DNA of 64,000 bases from Paenibacillus contaminans (GCF_003285015.1 NZ_QMFB01000006.1:1-64000); one strand, 5' to 3'. Numbered from the stretch's first letter, positions 18,902 through 28,144 are shown. Numbers and translations: made by a program. Notes: a model not told the origin generated them from the letters alone.

Positions 18902-19801
18902 ATGGCGGCGAATAAATGGATAAGAGAAAAGCCTCTTCATCTGATGATGATACCTTCGCTTATTTTATTGTTGATATTCTGCTATATTCCGATGTTTGGC
19001 GTGTGGATTGCGTTCCAGAAGTATTACCCGGCGCAAGGGATATTCCAGTCGAAGTTTGTCGGTCTGAATAACTTCAAATATATGACTGAAATTCCATTCG
19101 TCCTGCAGACGGTATGGAACACGATTATCATTGCCGGTATGAAAATGATTGTCGGAGCCGTGCTGCCGATCGTCATTTCCATCTTGCTGAACGAAGTCCG
19201 CTTGAGACTCATTCGAGCCGGCATTCAGACGCTTATTTATTTGCCTCATTTTTTATCTTGGGTCATCTTATCAGGCATCCTTATCGACATTTTGTCGACC
19301 AAAGGGATAGTCAACAGCTTTTTATCCTATGCGTTCGGCAGCAAGCCTATTTTTTTCCTCGGCGACAATAATTGGTTTCGCTATATTCTCGTTTTGTCCG
19401 ATGCATGGAAAGAGTTCGGCTTCAGCACGATCGTTTACATGGCCGCTATAGCCGGCATTAACCCGTCCCTGTATGAATCCGCCATGATGGACGGCGCGAA
19501 CAGATGGAAGCAAGCTTTGTACATTACGCTTCCGGGGATGATGCCGATTATCGTTCTGCTTGCGACGTTAAGCTTGGGTAATGTGCTGAATGCGGGCTTC
19601 GATCAAATTTTTAACCTGTATAATCCGGCCGTATACGAGACGGGAGATATTATCGATACGATGATTTACCGAATGGGATTGGTAGAAATGCAATACGGGC
19701 TATCGACGGCGGTAGGCTTGCTCAAATCCGTCATTTCCTTAATCTTGATCTCGATTTCCTATTTGCTGGCATACCGGTTTGCCAATTACCGCATTTTCTA
19801 A
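18902..19801 (+). CDS. LplB-type ABC transporter permease
   Basis: A 299-residue integral membrane protein with about six helices, starting MAANKWIREKPLHLMMIP, similar to the LplB/YteP permease group that pairs with long LplA-type binding proteins. The EAA loop is around LYESAMMDGANRWKQALYITLPGM. The ATG follows AAGGGGG at normal spacing. It forms a unit with the binding protein before it and the permease after it. As in the first transporter, no ATPase gene is present. Confidence 0.9.
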   Translation: MAANKWIREKPLHLMMIPSLILLLIFCYIPMFGVWIAFQKYYPAQGIFQSKFVGLNNFKYMTEIPFVLQTVWNTIIIAGMKMIVGAVLPIVISILLNEVRLRLIRAGIQTLIYLPHFLSWVILSGILIDILSTKGIVNSFLSYAFGSKPIFFLGDNNWFRYILVLSDAWKEFGFSTIVYMAAIAGINPSLYESAMMDGANRWKQALYITLPGMMPIIVLLATLSLGNVLNAGFDQIFNLYNPAVYETGDIIDTMIYRMGLVEMQYGLSTAVGLLKSVISLILISISYLLAYRFANYRIF

Positions 19802-19820
19802 AAAACAAGGGAGCTTACGT

Positions 19821-20705
19821 ATGAAATATCGCTCGAATCTGCTGGAACGGAGCGCTACTCTGCTCATTTACTCATGCTTGATCGCGCTCGCCTTGCTTTG
19901 CGTCGCTCCGCTCGTTCATATTTTGGCGGTTTCATTAAGCGCAGCGTGGGCGGCGGAAGCCGGGGACGTTTTGTTTTGGCCGGTCGATTTTACATGGCAG
20001 TCCTACGAATTTGTATTTACCAAGCCGCAGTTTCTCGCTTCGATTATGGTTACGTTCAAAAGGGTGCTGTTGGGCGTTAGCCTCAGTATGATACTGACGG
20101 TTATGGCGGCGTATCCTTTGTCCAAAGAAAAAGGCGCATTCCGGTTTCGTACGTTATACGCTTGGATCTTCGTGTTTACGATTTTGTTTTCCGGAGGCCT
20201 TATTCCTTGGTATATGACCATACGCGCTGTCGGCTTGCTTGACTCGATCTGGGCGCTTGTGCTACCCGGAGCGGTACCCGTGTTCAACATCATCATTTTG
20301 CTGAATTTTTTCCGGGGCTTGCCGCGGGAATTGGAGGAATCGGCATTTGTCGACGGCGCGCAGCATTGGACCATTTTGTTCAAAATTTTTATTCCGCTTT
20401 CGAAACCGGCTCTAGCGACATTAACATTATTCAGCGTAGTCGGACACTGGAATTCCTGGTTTGACGGTCTTATCTTGATGAACAGTCCGGATCATTATCC
20501 GCTTTCGAGCTATTTGCAAACCGTAGTGATCGGCAGAGATCTCAGTCAAATGACCGCGCAGGAAGTGATGAGGTTATCCCAAATCTCGGATCGTACGTTC
20601 AAATCCGCACAAATTTTCGTAGGCGCGTTACCGGTGCTGCTGCTGTATCCGTTCCTGCAAAAGTATTTTGTGAAAGGCATCGTATTGGGCAGCGTGAAGG
20701 GGTAG
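19821..20705 (+). CDS. YtcP-type ABC transporter permease
   Basis: A 294-residue permease, started at the ATG at 19821 with AAGGGAG eight bases upstream; in-frame codons back to 19779 overlap the preceding gene and lack a site. The hydrophobic profile shows six helices. The EAA loop is in LEESAFVDGAQHWTILFKIFIPLS, and the C terminus, YFVKGIVLGSVKG, is the hallmark ending of this group. It is the last transporter gene before the catabolic run. Confidence 0.9.
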   Translation: MKYRSNLLERSATLLIYSCLIALALLCVAPLVHILAVSLSAAWAAEAGDVLFWPVDFTWQSYEFVFTKPQFLASIMVTFKRVLLGVSLSMILTVMAAYPLSKEKGAFRFRTLYAWIFVFTILFSGGLIPWYMTIRAVGLLDSIWALVLPGAVPVFNIIILLNFFRGLPRELEESAFVDGAQHWTILFKIFIPLSKPALATLTLFSVVGHWNSWFDGLILMNSPDHYPLSSYLQTVVIGRDLSQMTAQEVMRLSQISDRTFKSAQIFVGALPVLLLYPFLQKYFVKGIVLGSVKG

Positions 20706-20711
20706 CTCTAT

Positions 20712-20756
20712 CCTTTTAAATGTAAATAATAACTATATATACCATAAATTAAAAGG
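20712..20756 (+). promoter_or_regulatory. Inverted repeat covering the ribosome site of the next gene
   Basis: CCTTTTAA at 20712-20719 and TTAAAAGG at 20749-20756 are perfectly complementary around an AT-rich loop. The second arm overlaps the AAAGGTGG ribosome binding site of the phosphotriesterase-like gene, so folding could lower its translation. The interval is very AT-rich and could also hold a secondary promoter. Confidence 0.4.
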
Positions 20757-20768
20757 TGGCGGTTTGCA

Positions 20769-21815
20769 TTGTCTGTCATGACTGTAACAGGCAAGGTTGA
20801 AACGAGCAGCTTAGGCTGGATTTTGCCGCACGAGCATGCCTTTATCGATTTGCGCGACCTTGTGCCTGCGGCACATACCATTTCGGCCAAAGCGATGGCT
20901 CAGCAAAAAGTAACGCTCGCCAATTCGGGACATCTGCGCCGTAATCCGTATGCCGTGCTGGATAATGCAGTGCTGGACGACGAGGAGGTCATCAAGGACG
21001 AGCTGCTGGCATTCAAGCGGGCCGGCGGCAATACGTTCGTCGATTTGACGCTGCGGAGCATCGGCCGCGATCCGGCTTTGCTGGCCAGTGTATCGAGAGA
21101 GGTCGGGATCAACATTATCGCCGGCTGCGGCTATTACATCAACGCTTCTCATCCGCCGGACATGGATTCGAAGACGATCGATCAGATCGCCGACGAGCTT
21201 CGCCGGGAAATCCGTTTCGGGATCGATGGGACGAACGTAAGAGCGGGCGTGATCGGCGAAATCGGGACGAGCGAGGTCATCTATCCGAACGAGAAAAAGG
21301 CATTGATCGCGGCAGCCATCGTTCAACAGGAAACTGGGCTTGGCCTCCACGTGCATACGTCTTTATGGGGCACGACCGGACTTGAGGTGGTGCGGATCCT
21401 CACCGAAAATGGTGCGGCGGCGAATAAAATATGCATCAATCATATCGACGTCGATATCCGGATGGATTATTTGAAGGCTTTGCTGAATCAAGGCGTCTAT
21501 ATCGAGTTCGATAATTTCGGCAAGGAGTTTTATGCCGACAAGCGTCATAGGAGCGTTTTGCAAGGGCTGTTCGCCCGGGATATCGAGCGGGTCAGGGCGA
21601 TCAAGGAGCAGATCGGCTGCGGGTTTCTTTCGCAAATTTTGGTTTCTAACGACGTCTGTTTGAAGACTTGTTTGCATCGGTACGGCGGATGGGGTTATGA
21701 CCATATGCTGACCAATATCGTCCCGATGATGGAAGACGAGGGCATCTCCGCCGAAGACATCAGAGCCCTGATGTGCGATAATCCTGCGGCATTCCTCGAC
21801 AATGCCTGCGACTAA
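20769..21815 (+). CDS. Phosphotriesterase-family metal hydrolase (probable lactonase)
   Basis: About 348 residues from a TTG start at 20769, nine bases after AAAGGTGG; an ATG three codons on is the alternative. It is a phosphotriesterase-homology (PHP/PTE) amidohydrolase barrel. The N-terminal metal motif is HEH in LPHEHAFID near residue 19, the bridging ligand is probably the Glu of VIGEIGTSE (Glu in place of carboxylated Lys, as in several homologues), followed by His in LHVHT, His in INHIDVD and the catalytic Asp in LVSNDVC. Family members include sugar lactonases, which fits the neighbouring isomerase and dehydratase-like genes better than organophosphate hydrolysis. No signal peptide. 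Confidence 0.85.
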   Translation: MSVMTVTGKVETSSLGWILPHEHAFIDLRDLVPAAHTISAKAMAQQKVTLANSGHLRRNPYAVLDNAVLDDEEVIKDELLAFKRAGGNTFVDLTLRSIGRDPALLASVSREVGINIIAGCGYYINASHPPDMDSKTIDQIADELRREIRFGIDGTNVRAGVIGEIGTSEVIYPNEKKALIAAAIVQQETGLGLHVHTSLWGTTGLEVVRILTENGAAANKICINHIDVDIRMDYLKALLNQGVYIEFDNFGKEFYADKRHRSVLQGLFARDIERVRAIKEQIGCGFLSQILVSNDVCLKTCLHRYGGWGYDHMLTNIVPMMEDEGISAEDIRALMCDNPAAFLDNACD

Positions 21816-21833
21816 CCGTAATGAGGTGTGCTT

Positions 21834-22619
21834 ATGAAAGTGATCGACTGCAGCTGCGCGATCGGTTATAAAACGATCAATTATGAAATCGTCAATCACG
21901 AAAATTTCTGGGTAAGGGAGAAAGTAAAACAAGCCCGCGATGCGGAGGAGCTTTTGGAGCAGCTTGATTTTTGCGGAATCGACAGAGCGGTGGTGAGCCA
22001 CAATGCGATGGCGGACGTCGACCCCGGCTACGGGAACCGGAGCATTCTGGCGGAGGTCGTCAAGGCGCCGGATCGGCTGATTCCTACCTGGACGATCCTG
22101 CCGCCGATTACCGACAACGGCTATTCGCCGGCTCAGCTTTTTCCGCGGATGAAGGCGAACCGGGTCAGTATGCTGAGGGCTTATCCCGAACGCAACCGTT
22201 ATTTTCTTCATGCTGTTACGATGGGAGATTTGCTCGGCGAAATGGCGGCGTCCCGAATCCCGCTTTTCCTGTCGCCCTGCGAAGGCTGGCAAGGCATATA
22301 CGACGTCCTCAAGGAATTCCCGGCATTGACGGTGATCTTGTACAACTACGGTCTTTGGAGCCATTCCCGGTTTACTTACCCGCTGCTGCAAACGTACAAA
22401 AACGTGTACATCGAGAGCGGAGATATGCAGACAGCCGGAGAAATCAAAGAAATTTGCGGCAAATTCGGCTCGGAACGCATCCTGTTCGGCTCGGACTTTC
22501 CAAGCAACAACATGGGCGGTCCTCTTGCGACCTTGTTCGGCTCCGGAATTGCACGGGAGCACCTCGAAAATATTGCGCACAACAATATCGAGCGAATACT
22601 GGGCGAGGTGATCTTATGA
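21834..22619 (+). CDS. Amidohydrolase-2-like protein lacking the HxH motif
   Basis: A 261-residue TIM-barrel protein of the amidohydrolase-related family (COG2159-like), started at the ATG at 21834 just after an AGGTG site. The strand-1 metal motif, usually DxHxH, reads VIDCSCAIG here, so both metal-binding His are replaced by non-His residues. The late FGSDFP motif with the catalytic Asp is kept. The protein may therefore be inactive, may use another metal arrangement, or may act as partner of the next gene, which has all ligands. It overlaps that gene by four bases (ATGA), implying coupled translation. The same pairing occurs at 44689-46220. Confidence 0.8.
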   Translation: MKVIDCSCAIGYKTINYEIVNHENFWVREKVKQARDAEELLEQLDFCGIDRAVVSHNAMADVDPGYGNRSILAEVVKAPDRLIPTWTILPPITDNGYSPAQLFPRMKANRVSMLRAYPERNRYFLHAVTMGDLLGEMAASRIPLFLSPCEGWQGIYDVLKEFPALTVILYNYGLWSHSRFTYPLLQTYKNVYIESGDMQTAGEIKEICGKFGSERILFGSDFPSNNMGGPLATLFGSGIAREHLENIAHNNIERILGEVIL

Positions 22620-23467
22620 AGACATACGCGATGGCGAATAAGTCGCAGCTGGCCCAAGAGTTTATGGAGACTGGGAAATTATCGAGCCTCCCGATCATCG
22701 ATATGCATACGCATATGGGGCCGTTTTACGGAACGCATCTGCCGGAGGCTGAGCTCGAGACGATGCTGCAAACGATGGACAGGGAAAATATCGCATGGAT
22801 CATATCGGCTCCGCACAGCGCATTGTTCGATCCGATAGGCGGCAATTCGGAGATTCTCGAAGCGATGAAACGATATCCGGATCGCATCTACGGCTACTAT
22901 GTCGTCAATCCGCATTACGATCATGATTGGGAGCGGGATCTGGAAGCGTACGACGGTGTAAGCGGTTATGTCGGGTTTAAATTTTTGCCGGACTATCATA
23001 AATATCCGCTGGATGGCGAGAAGTACCGCAAGTTTTATGAATTCGCGAATGACCGCGGACTGCTTCTGCTATCCCATACATGGGGGCATAGTCCTTATAA
23101 TCCGCCGCAGATGGTGGAGAAGCTGGCCAAAACTTATAAGAACATCACGTTTTTGCTCGGTCATTCGGCTCCCGGCGAATGCGACTATGCGATCGAAATC
23201 GCGCGCGTTCTCCCCAATGTTTATTTGGAGCTTTGCGATACGCACCGATTAAGCGGCATGGTCAAAAAAATGGTGGAGCGGGCTTCCTCGGAGAAGGTGC
23301 TCTTCGGAACGGACTTCCCGTGGTACGATCCGCACTATTGTTTGGGCAGCATTTTGTTCTCCGGCATCGGGGATTCGGATATGCGCAACATCATTCATCA
23401 TAATGCCATGCGTTTATTGCCCGATAAAGCGAAATCAACAAGAGGAAGGAAGAATAGCGGAGCATGA
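22616..23467 (+). CDS. Amidohydrolase-2 family hydrolase, complete metal site
   Basis: A 283-residue amidohydrolase barrel. The start at 22616 overlaps the previous stop (ATGA) and has GGCGAGG upstream; although the reading frame is open further upstream, that part is only the shifted frame of the preceding gene. Metal and catalytic residues are all visible: IDMHTHMG (HxH), LSHTWGH, FLLGHSAP, and FGTDFPW with the late Asp. Family members hydrolyse lactones or decarboxylate aromatic acids; context points to a lactone or ester hydrolase. It overlaps the following gene by four bases. Confidence 0.85.
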   Translation: MKTYAMANKSQLAQEFMETGKLSSLPIIDMHTHMGPFYGTHLPEAELETMLQTMDRENIAWIISAPHSALFDPIGGNSEILEAMKRYPDRIYGYYVVNPHYDHDWERDLEAYDGVSGYVGFKFLPDYHKYPLDGEKYRKFYEFANDRGLLLLSHTWGHSPYNPPQMVEKLAKTYKNITFLLGHSAPGECDYAIEIARVLPNVYLELCDTHRLSGMVKKMVERASSEKVLFGTDFPWYDPHYCLGSILFSGIGDSDMRNIIHHNAMRLLPDKAKSTRGRKNSGA

Positions 23468-24942
23468 AGGAAATGATCGAATCGTTCGAGGTGGCTAAAG
23501 GGAACGTATACGGCGACTTGTTATCCGAACGTGCGGAAACGAAGGAATTGCGCGTCGGTTTGCTGACGGTCGGATTTTTCGAATATTGGCGGATGTTCCC
23601 GGAGACGCTGCTGGACAATGTCAAGAAGGATATGACGGTAGTTTATGACAATCTTGCGCGCCGCTTCGGCAGCGTTATTTGGCCGGGACTCACGCATACG
23701 CTCGACACGGCGGAGGAAGCCGGCCGCAAACTTGCGGCAGAGCGGGTCGATCTGATCGTGTATGTGGCGGGAACGTATTGCCCGGATTATATGGCGATTC
23801 AGGCATTGTCGCATCTGAGCCATATTCCGGTCGTGATGTTCAACGTACAGCAAAACCGGACGATCAGCCTGGACGGCAATTACGAGCACATTATCCGCAA
23901 CAGCGGTCTGATCGCCAATTTGCAGCTGGCGGCTACCTTCCGCAAGATGGGGTGGTACAAACAGCTGAAGGTGGTGGTCGGGACACTGGAGGAAGAAGCG
24001 GCTTACGAGGAAATACGCAAATATGCGTCAGCATACAAGACGTATTTGAGCCTGAAGCGGATGAACATCGGCGTAATCGGTCATGTGTTTCGCGGGATGT
24101 ATGATTTCGAATACGACAAAACGATGATCAAGGGTACGCTCGGTCCGAATGTGATCGCCATTCAAGTGGAGCATCTGCTCGAGCAATTCGGCAAAGCCGG
24201 CGATGAGGAAATCCGGGACGTCGTCGCGGAGACGAAGCGCCGCTTCGACATCGTCGATCTCGGTGAAGAGGACATTCGCCGCTCGGCCAGATTTTATAAA
24301 GCGCTTAGAACCACGATCGAAAGATTCCGGCTGGATGCCGTTACGCTGCTCGGTCAGCATTATACCGAGGAAAAGACGGGTTCGACGGCGTATTTGGCCA
24401 ACACCCTTTTGCATGAAGAGGGCAAGTATGTCGTCAATACCGAGGGGGATATTCACGGCTTGATCATGATGTGCATCTTGAACAGGCTGACCGGTCTTAC
24501 TCCGGCTTTTGCCGAATGGGGAGAGTACGACGAGGACTTGAACGCCATTTTGATGGTACATCACGGTTATGCGAATACGGATTATGCGACGGACAGAAAT
24601 TCGGTGAAGGTAAACCGTTCTCCCGAACAGTGGGGACTGCAAGGGCAAGGCTTCGGTTTCGAATATACGCTGAAGCCGGGAACGGTCACCGTTACCCATC
24701 TCATTATGGATGCAGAAGGCTACAAAATGCTCATCCTCAAAGGAGATGCGCTGCATATTCCGGCGAACATTCCGTGCGAAGAAATTACGGCCGTCATCCG
24801 GTTCGCGAAGCCGATCAAGCTTTTTCTCAAAGATTTGATTAAAGAAGGCTTCGCGCATCATTGCATCATTTCCTATGGCGACCAGACGGAAGAGCTCGGA
24901 TATATCGCCGATTTTATGGGGATTCGCAAAGTGATCGATTAG
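23464..24942 (+). CDS. L-fucose/L-arabinose isomerase-like protein
   Basis: A 492-residue protein with the overall pattern of the fucose/arabinose isomerase fold: an N-terminal Rossmann-like half (LRVGLLTVGFFEYW, then VYVAGTYCPDY) and a C-terminal half with VNTEGDIHGLIMM, whose Glu and Asp would bind the metal, and a later His in VTHLIMDAEG. It may interconvert an aldose and a ketose, although the motif is diverged enough that another reaction on a sugar is possible. The start overlaps the upstream amidohydrolase (ATGA). It follows two amidohydrolases and a PTE-like hydrolase, supporting a sugar-degradation role. Confidence 0.8.
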   Translation: MKEMIESFEVAKGNVYGDLLSERAETKELRVGLLTVGFFEYWRMFPETLLDNVKKDMTVVYDNLARRFGSVIWPGLTHTLDTAEEAGRKLAAERVDLIVYVAGTYCPDYMAIQALSHLSHIPVVMFNVQQNRTISLDGNYEHIIRNSGLIANLQLAATFRKMGWYKQLKVVVGTLEEEAAYEEIRKYASAYKTYLSLKRMNIGVIGHVFRGMYDFEYDKTMIKGTLGPNVIAIQVEHLLEQFGKAGDEEIRDVVAETKRRFDIVDLGEEDIRRSARFYKALRTTIERFRLDAVTLLGQHYTEEKTGSTAYLANTLLHEEGKYVVNTEGDIHGLIMMCILNRLTGLTPAFAEWGEYDEDLNAILMVHHGYANTDYATDRNSVKVNRSPEQWGLQGQGFGFEYTLKPGTVTVTHLIMDAEGYKMLILKGDALHIPANIPCEEITAVIRFAKPIKLFLKDLIKEGFAHHCIISYGDQTEELGYIADFMGIRKVID

Positions 24943-24999
24943 CATGTTCAAGGAGGTGATGTTGGATCGTTCATAGTTTACTAGAGGAGGCGATGCGAT

Positions 25000-26205
25000 A
25001 TGTTGCAGATTCCGAAGGCGGAGTTCGCCGCTAGGGCGGAGAACCTGAAAGTTTTAATGAAGGAACGGGGCATCGATGCATGCTTGATTTATGGAGATGA
25101 ATACAGGAAGGAAAATCTGCGTTACTTAAGCAATTACTGGCCTTTATTCGAAAGGGGCGCCGTTATCGTGCCTCTGGAGGGGGAACCGATCGTCGTCGCC
25201 GCACCTGAAGGGGAGATGTTTTGCCGCGAGATGAGCGCATGGCGGGACGTCAGGCTCATTCCCGAGTTTGCGTGCGTAACCGTACCCGATCAGATCGAAT
25301 ATCCCATGGCGCATTATACGAGCTTGAAGGCGATTAGCCGTGAACTCCAAGCGCGCGGCACGATAAGCAGAATAGGCGTAGCCGGCATGGATGCCATGCC
25401 CGCAGCTTTGCTTGCGAAAATCGCAGACAGCTGGGAAGGCGCGGAAATCGCCGATGCAGGGGAGCTGCTGTTCCAATTAAGAATGACGAAATCGTCGAAG
25501 GAAATTGCTTGTTTGCAGGAAGCGGCGAAAATAGCCGATGCGGGCTACAGGCTGATGGTCGAACGCGTCCGGCCGGGCATGACCGAGCTGGAGCTGGCTT
25601 CGCTCGCCTATGGAGAATGCGTGAGACTAGGAGCCGAAAACGTGCCATTTTGTCTGGTCACTAGCGGGGAACGCGTCGACACGATTATCGGGAGAGCTTC
25701 ACGCAAGGAGATTAAGGACGGCGATATGATTTTAGCGGCGCTTGCCGTGCAGGTGGAAGGTTATGTGGCTACGGTCGGATTTCCTTTCGTCGCAGGCCGG
25801 ATAAGCGATGAGCAGCGCGCCTTTATTTCGCTGCTTGTCGAGGCGGAGGAAGCCGCGTTGTCGAAGCTGAGAGCGGGTGCCGAACAGGGGGAGCTGGTAA
25901 GAGCGGTAAAAAGTTACTTTACGGCGAAGGATGTGACCCGGTTCGATTTATACCCGCCGCTGCACGGCTGCGGGTTGGCGGAAGCCGAATCGCCTTATCC
26001 CGACGCCGGCTCGACTGTCCGTTTCGAAGCCGGGATGACCGTGAATATGGACGTCAGTTTATTCGGTCATCCGCATGGCTCCAACCGGATAGAGGAAAGT
26101 CTGCTCGTGACGGAAGAAGGATACGAATCGATGTCGGCATTAGTAAGAACATTAAGCGAAAATTGGAAACGATACGGAACGATTACCGTACCGGCGAAAG
26201 GGTGA
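25000..26205 (+). CDS. M24 (pita-bread) family protein, metal site incomplete
   Basis: A 401-residue protein with a creatinase/prolidase N-terminal domain (about residues 10-140) followed by a pita-bread M24 domain. AGGAGG precedes the ATG. In metallo-members the first metal ligand lies in a DxG segment; here the matching stretch reads LAVQVEGYVATVG without the Asp pair. A His is kept in LHGCGLAE and a Glu in EESLLVTEEG, while the EPG segment has changed. This is reminiscent of creatinase, which uses the same fold without metal to split a C-N bond. Annotation simply as Xaa-Pro aminopeptidase is therefore doubtful. It lies between the isomerase-like and dioxygenase genes in one apparent operon. 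Confidence 0.78.
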   Translation: MLQIPKAEFAARAENLKVLMKERGIDACLIYGDEYRKENLRYLSNYWPLFERGAVIVPLEGEPIVVAAPEGEMFCREMSAWRDVRLIPEFACVTVPDQIEYPMAHYTSLKAISRELQARGTISRIGVAGMDAMPAALLAKIADSWEGAEIADAGELLFQLRMTKSSKEIACLQEAAKIADAGYRLMVERVRPGMTELELASLAYGECVRLGAENVPFCLVTSGERVDTIIGRASRKEIKDGDMILAALAVQVEGYVATVGFPFVAGRISDEQRAFISLLVEAEEAALSKLRAGAEQGELVRAVKSYFTAKDVTRFDLYPPLHGCGLAEAESPYPDAGSTVRFEAGMTVNMDVSLFGHPHGSNRIEESLLVTEEGYESMSALVRTLSENWKRYGTITVPAKG

Positions 26206-26211
26206 AGCACC

Positions 26212-27075
26212 ATGTCGATCTTTACGAAGGAAATGAAAGAATTTTTCCAAACAAACGGGTACGTGCTGATTAAAAATGCGGTTCCCAAATCGTATTGCGA
26301 CAGACTGGTTCAAGTAATTTGGGATTTTATGGGCAAAAGCCCCGACGATCCGGAAGGCTGGTACACGCCGGCCAAAGGGATGGATACGTTCTGGGAAGGC
26401 CAAGCGGCTGGGATGCTTCCTCTCTACAATCATCAGGCCATGTGGGATATTCGCCAGCATCCGAATGTGTATGAAGCTTTCTCAGAGCTTATAGGCGAGA
26501 AAAAGCTTCGGGTCAGCTTGGACCGGGTCAGCATGAAGCCCCCTAAACGCGCGGATCATCCCGGCTTGAGCGCGAATTTCATTCATTGGGATGAAGATAC
26601 GACCGATCTTCAATTCCCGCTCGAGCAGCCGCGTCCCTTGCAAGGAGTCGTTTATTTGGCGGATACGGCGGCCAATCAAGGCGGGTTTCAATGCGTGCCG
26701 AGCATTTACCGCAACATGGAAGAGTATTTGAAGGCGCAGCCTGAAGGCCGCGATCCGCGTCAGCCCGATTTGACCGGTTACGAAGTCGAGCCGATTCCGG
26801 GGGAGGCCGGCGACCTGCTCATTTGGGACGTTATGTTGGCTCACGGTAGCGGAGACAATTTATCGGATAAGCCGCGTTTCGCCCAATATGTGCTTATGTT
26901 TCCCGAAGATAAGCTGACACAAGAAGAAACCGAAATGTATATCGAGAGCGTACGAAACCACCAGGGAAGAGCCGGCAATCAGGTCGATCCCCGCTATTGG
27001 GAGAAAAACGACCATGACGGGCCGGTGCAATTGACGCCGCTAGGCCGGAAGCTGCTTGGGGTCGATCCTTGGTGA
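26212..27075 (+). CDS. Phytanoyl-CoA dioxygenase (PhyH)-family oxygenase
   Basis: A 287-residue Fe(II)/2-oxoglutarate-dependent oxygenase of the PhyH family. The iron triad is visible as HxD in FIHWDEDT and a distal His in MLAHGSGDN; an Arg following in KPRFAQY would bind 2-oxoglutarate. It begins six bases after the M24 gene stop and uses AAGGGTG as ribosome site. Its place in a sugar catabolic operon suggests oxidative removal of a side group or hydroxylation of the substrate rather than lipid metabolism. A second PhyH gene at 43533 is likewise linked to paired amidohydrolases. Confidence 0.88.
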   Translation: MSIFTKEMKEFFQTNGYVLIKNAVPKSYCDRLVQVIWDFMGKSPDDPEGWYTPAKGMDTFWEGQAAGMLPLYNHQAMWDIRQHPNVYEAFSELIGEKKLRVSLDRVSMKPPKRADHPGLSANFIHWDEDTTDLQFPLEQPRPLQGVVYLADTAANQGGFQCVPSIYRNMEEYLKAQPEGRDPRQPDLTGYEVEPIPGEAGDLLIWDVMLAHGSGDNLSDKPRFAQYVLMFPEDKLTQEETEMYIESVRNHQGRAGNQVDPRYWEKNDHDGPVQLTPLGRKLLGVDPW

Positions 27076-27102
27076 TTTTCATAAAAGAACGGGGGAGTTC
27101 GG

Positions 27103-28128
27103 ATGCGTTTGGCCATCGGGCAATTTAACGAGCTGGACGATGCCACATTGACGTTCGGCCGCCAGTTGGGCGTGACGGGGGTGCAGCTGAACACCCCTCG
27201 TCTCCCCGGGGAACGGCATTGGGAGCTTGAAGATTTGCTCGTACTGAAACGGGCGGTTGAGCGATACGGCATGAAGCTGGAAGTTTTGGAGAACGTGCCG
27301 TTGTCTTTTTATCATAAAGCGATACTTGGTATCGAAGGCCGCGACGAACAAATCGAGCATTACCGGACGACGATCCGAAATATGGGGCGAGCGGGCATAC
27401 CCGTTCTGGGCTATCATTTTATGCCGAATGGGGTCTGGCGCACTTCATTCGCAACACCGGGGCGCGGAGGAGCCATGGTTTCCTCGTTCGATCTGTCACG
27501 GGTTGCTCCGGATACTCCCCGTTCCGCAGCAGGCAATGCCGTAGCAGAAGGAAATGCGGGGCTAAGAAGCTTGATCGAAACGGGACCCGACGAGATCATA
27601 ACGGAAGAGCGGATGTGGCAAAATTACGAGTATTTTATGAAAGCGGTCATTCCGGTTGCCGAAGAAGAGGGCGTGAAGCTGGCGCTGCACCCGGACGATC
27701 CGCCCGTGAACATGCTCGGCGGCGTCGCCCGTTTATTCCGAAATAAGGAGAGCTTCGTCAGAGCGATGAACATTGCGGACAGCGATGCCTGGGGGCTCGA
27801 TCTATGCTTCGGCAGCTGCTCGTCCATGGAGGGCGGGGCGGACAATGTTAAAGAGCTCGTTTCCTTTTTCGGACCACGAGGGAAAATCGTTTACGTTCAT
27901 TTCCGGGATGTACAGGGAACGGTTCCGCGCTTCGACGAGTGTTTTCTGGGCGAGGGGAATTACAATCCGGCGGAAATGATCCGGCTGCTGAAAAGCACGG
28001 GGTTTGACGGATTCATTTTGGACGATCATGTTCCGGAAATTGCCGGCGACACGCCTTGGGGACATCGCGCGCGGGCGCATGCGATCGGCTACATCCAGGG
28101 CTTGATCGCAGCAGCCGAGCATGGATAG
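27103..28128 (+). CDS. Mannonate dehydratase (UxuA)-like protein
   Basis: A 341-residue TIM-barrel protein resembling mannonate dehydratase, which converts D-mannonate to 2-keto-3-deoxygluconate. The diagnostic segment LALHPDDPPVNMLGG near residue 190 and the later VHFRDVQG and DDHVPEIAGD match the family's metal and substrate sites. In the region where UxuA has a Cys-containing GLTLCTGS-like motif, this protein reads LDLCFGSCSS, so the Cys is kept. GGGGGAG precedes the ATG. As the last enzyme of the run it would dehydrate a sugar acid released by the upstream lactonase-like hydrolases. Confidence 0.85.
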   Translation: MRLAIGQFNELDDATLTFGRQLGVTGVQLNTPRLPGERHWELEDLLVLKRAVERYGMKLEVLENVPLSFYHKAILGIEGRDEQIEHYRTTIRNMGRAGIPVLGYHFMPNGVWRTSFATPGRGGAMVSSFDLSRVAPDTPRSAAGNAVAEGNAGLRSLIETGPDEIITEERMWQNYEYFMKAVIPVAEEEGVKLALHPDDPPVNMLGGVARLFRNKESFVRAMNIADSDAWGLDLCFGSCSSMEGGADNVKELVSFFGPRGKIVYVHFRDVQGTVPRFDECFLGEGNYNPAEMIRLLKSTGFDGFILDDHVPEIAGDTPWGHRARAHAIGYIQGLIAAAEHG

Positions 28129-28144
28129 GGGAGTGATAACACTG

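Noticed and set aside
21363..22580. 405-codon minus-strand frame across the PTE-like and amidohydrolase genes
   Set aside because: It spans two well-supported plus-strand genes, has no family motifs and no suitable ribosome site.
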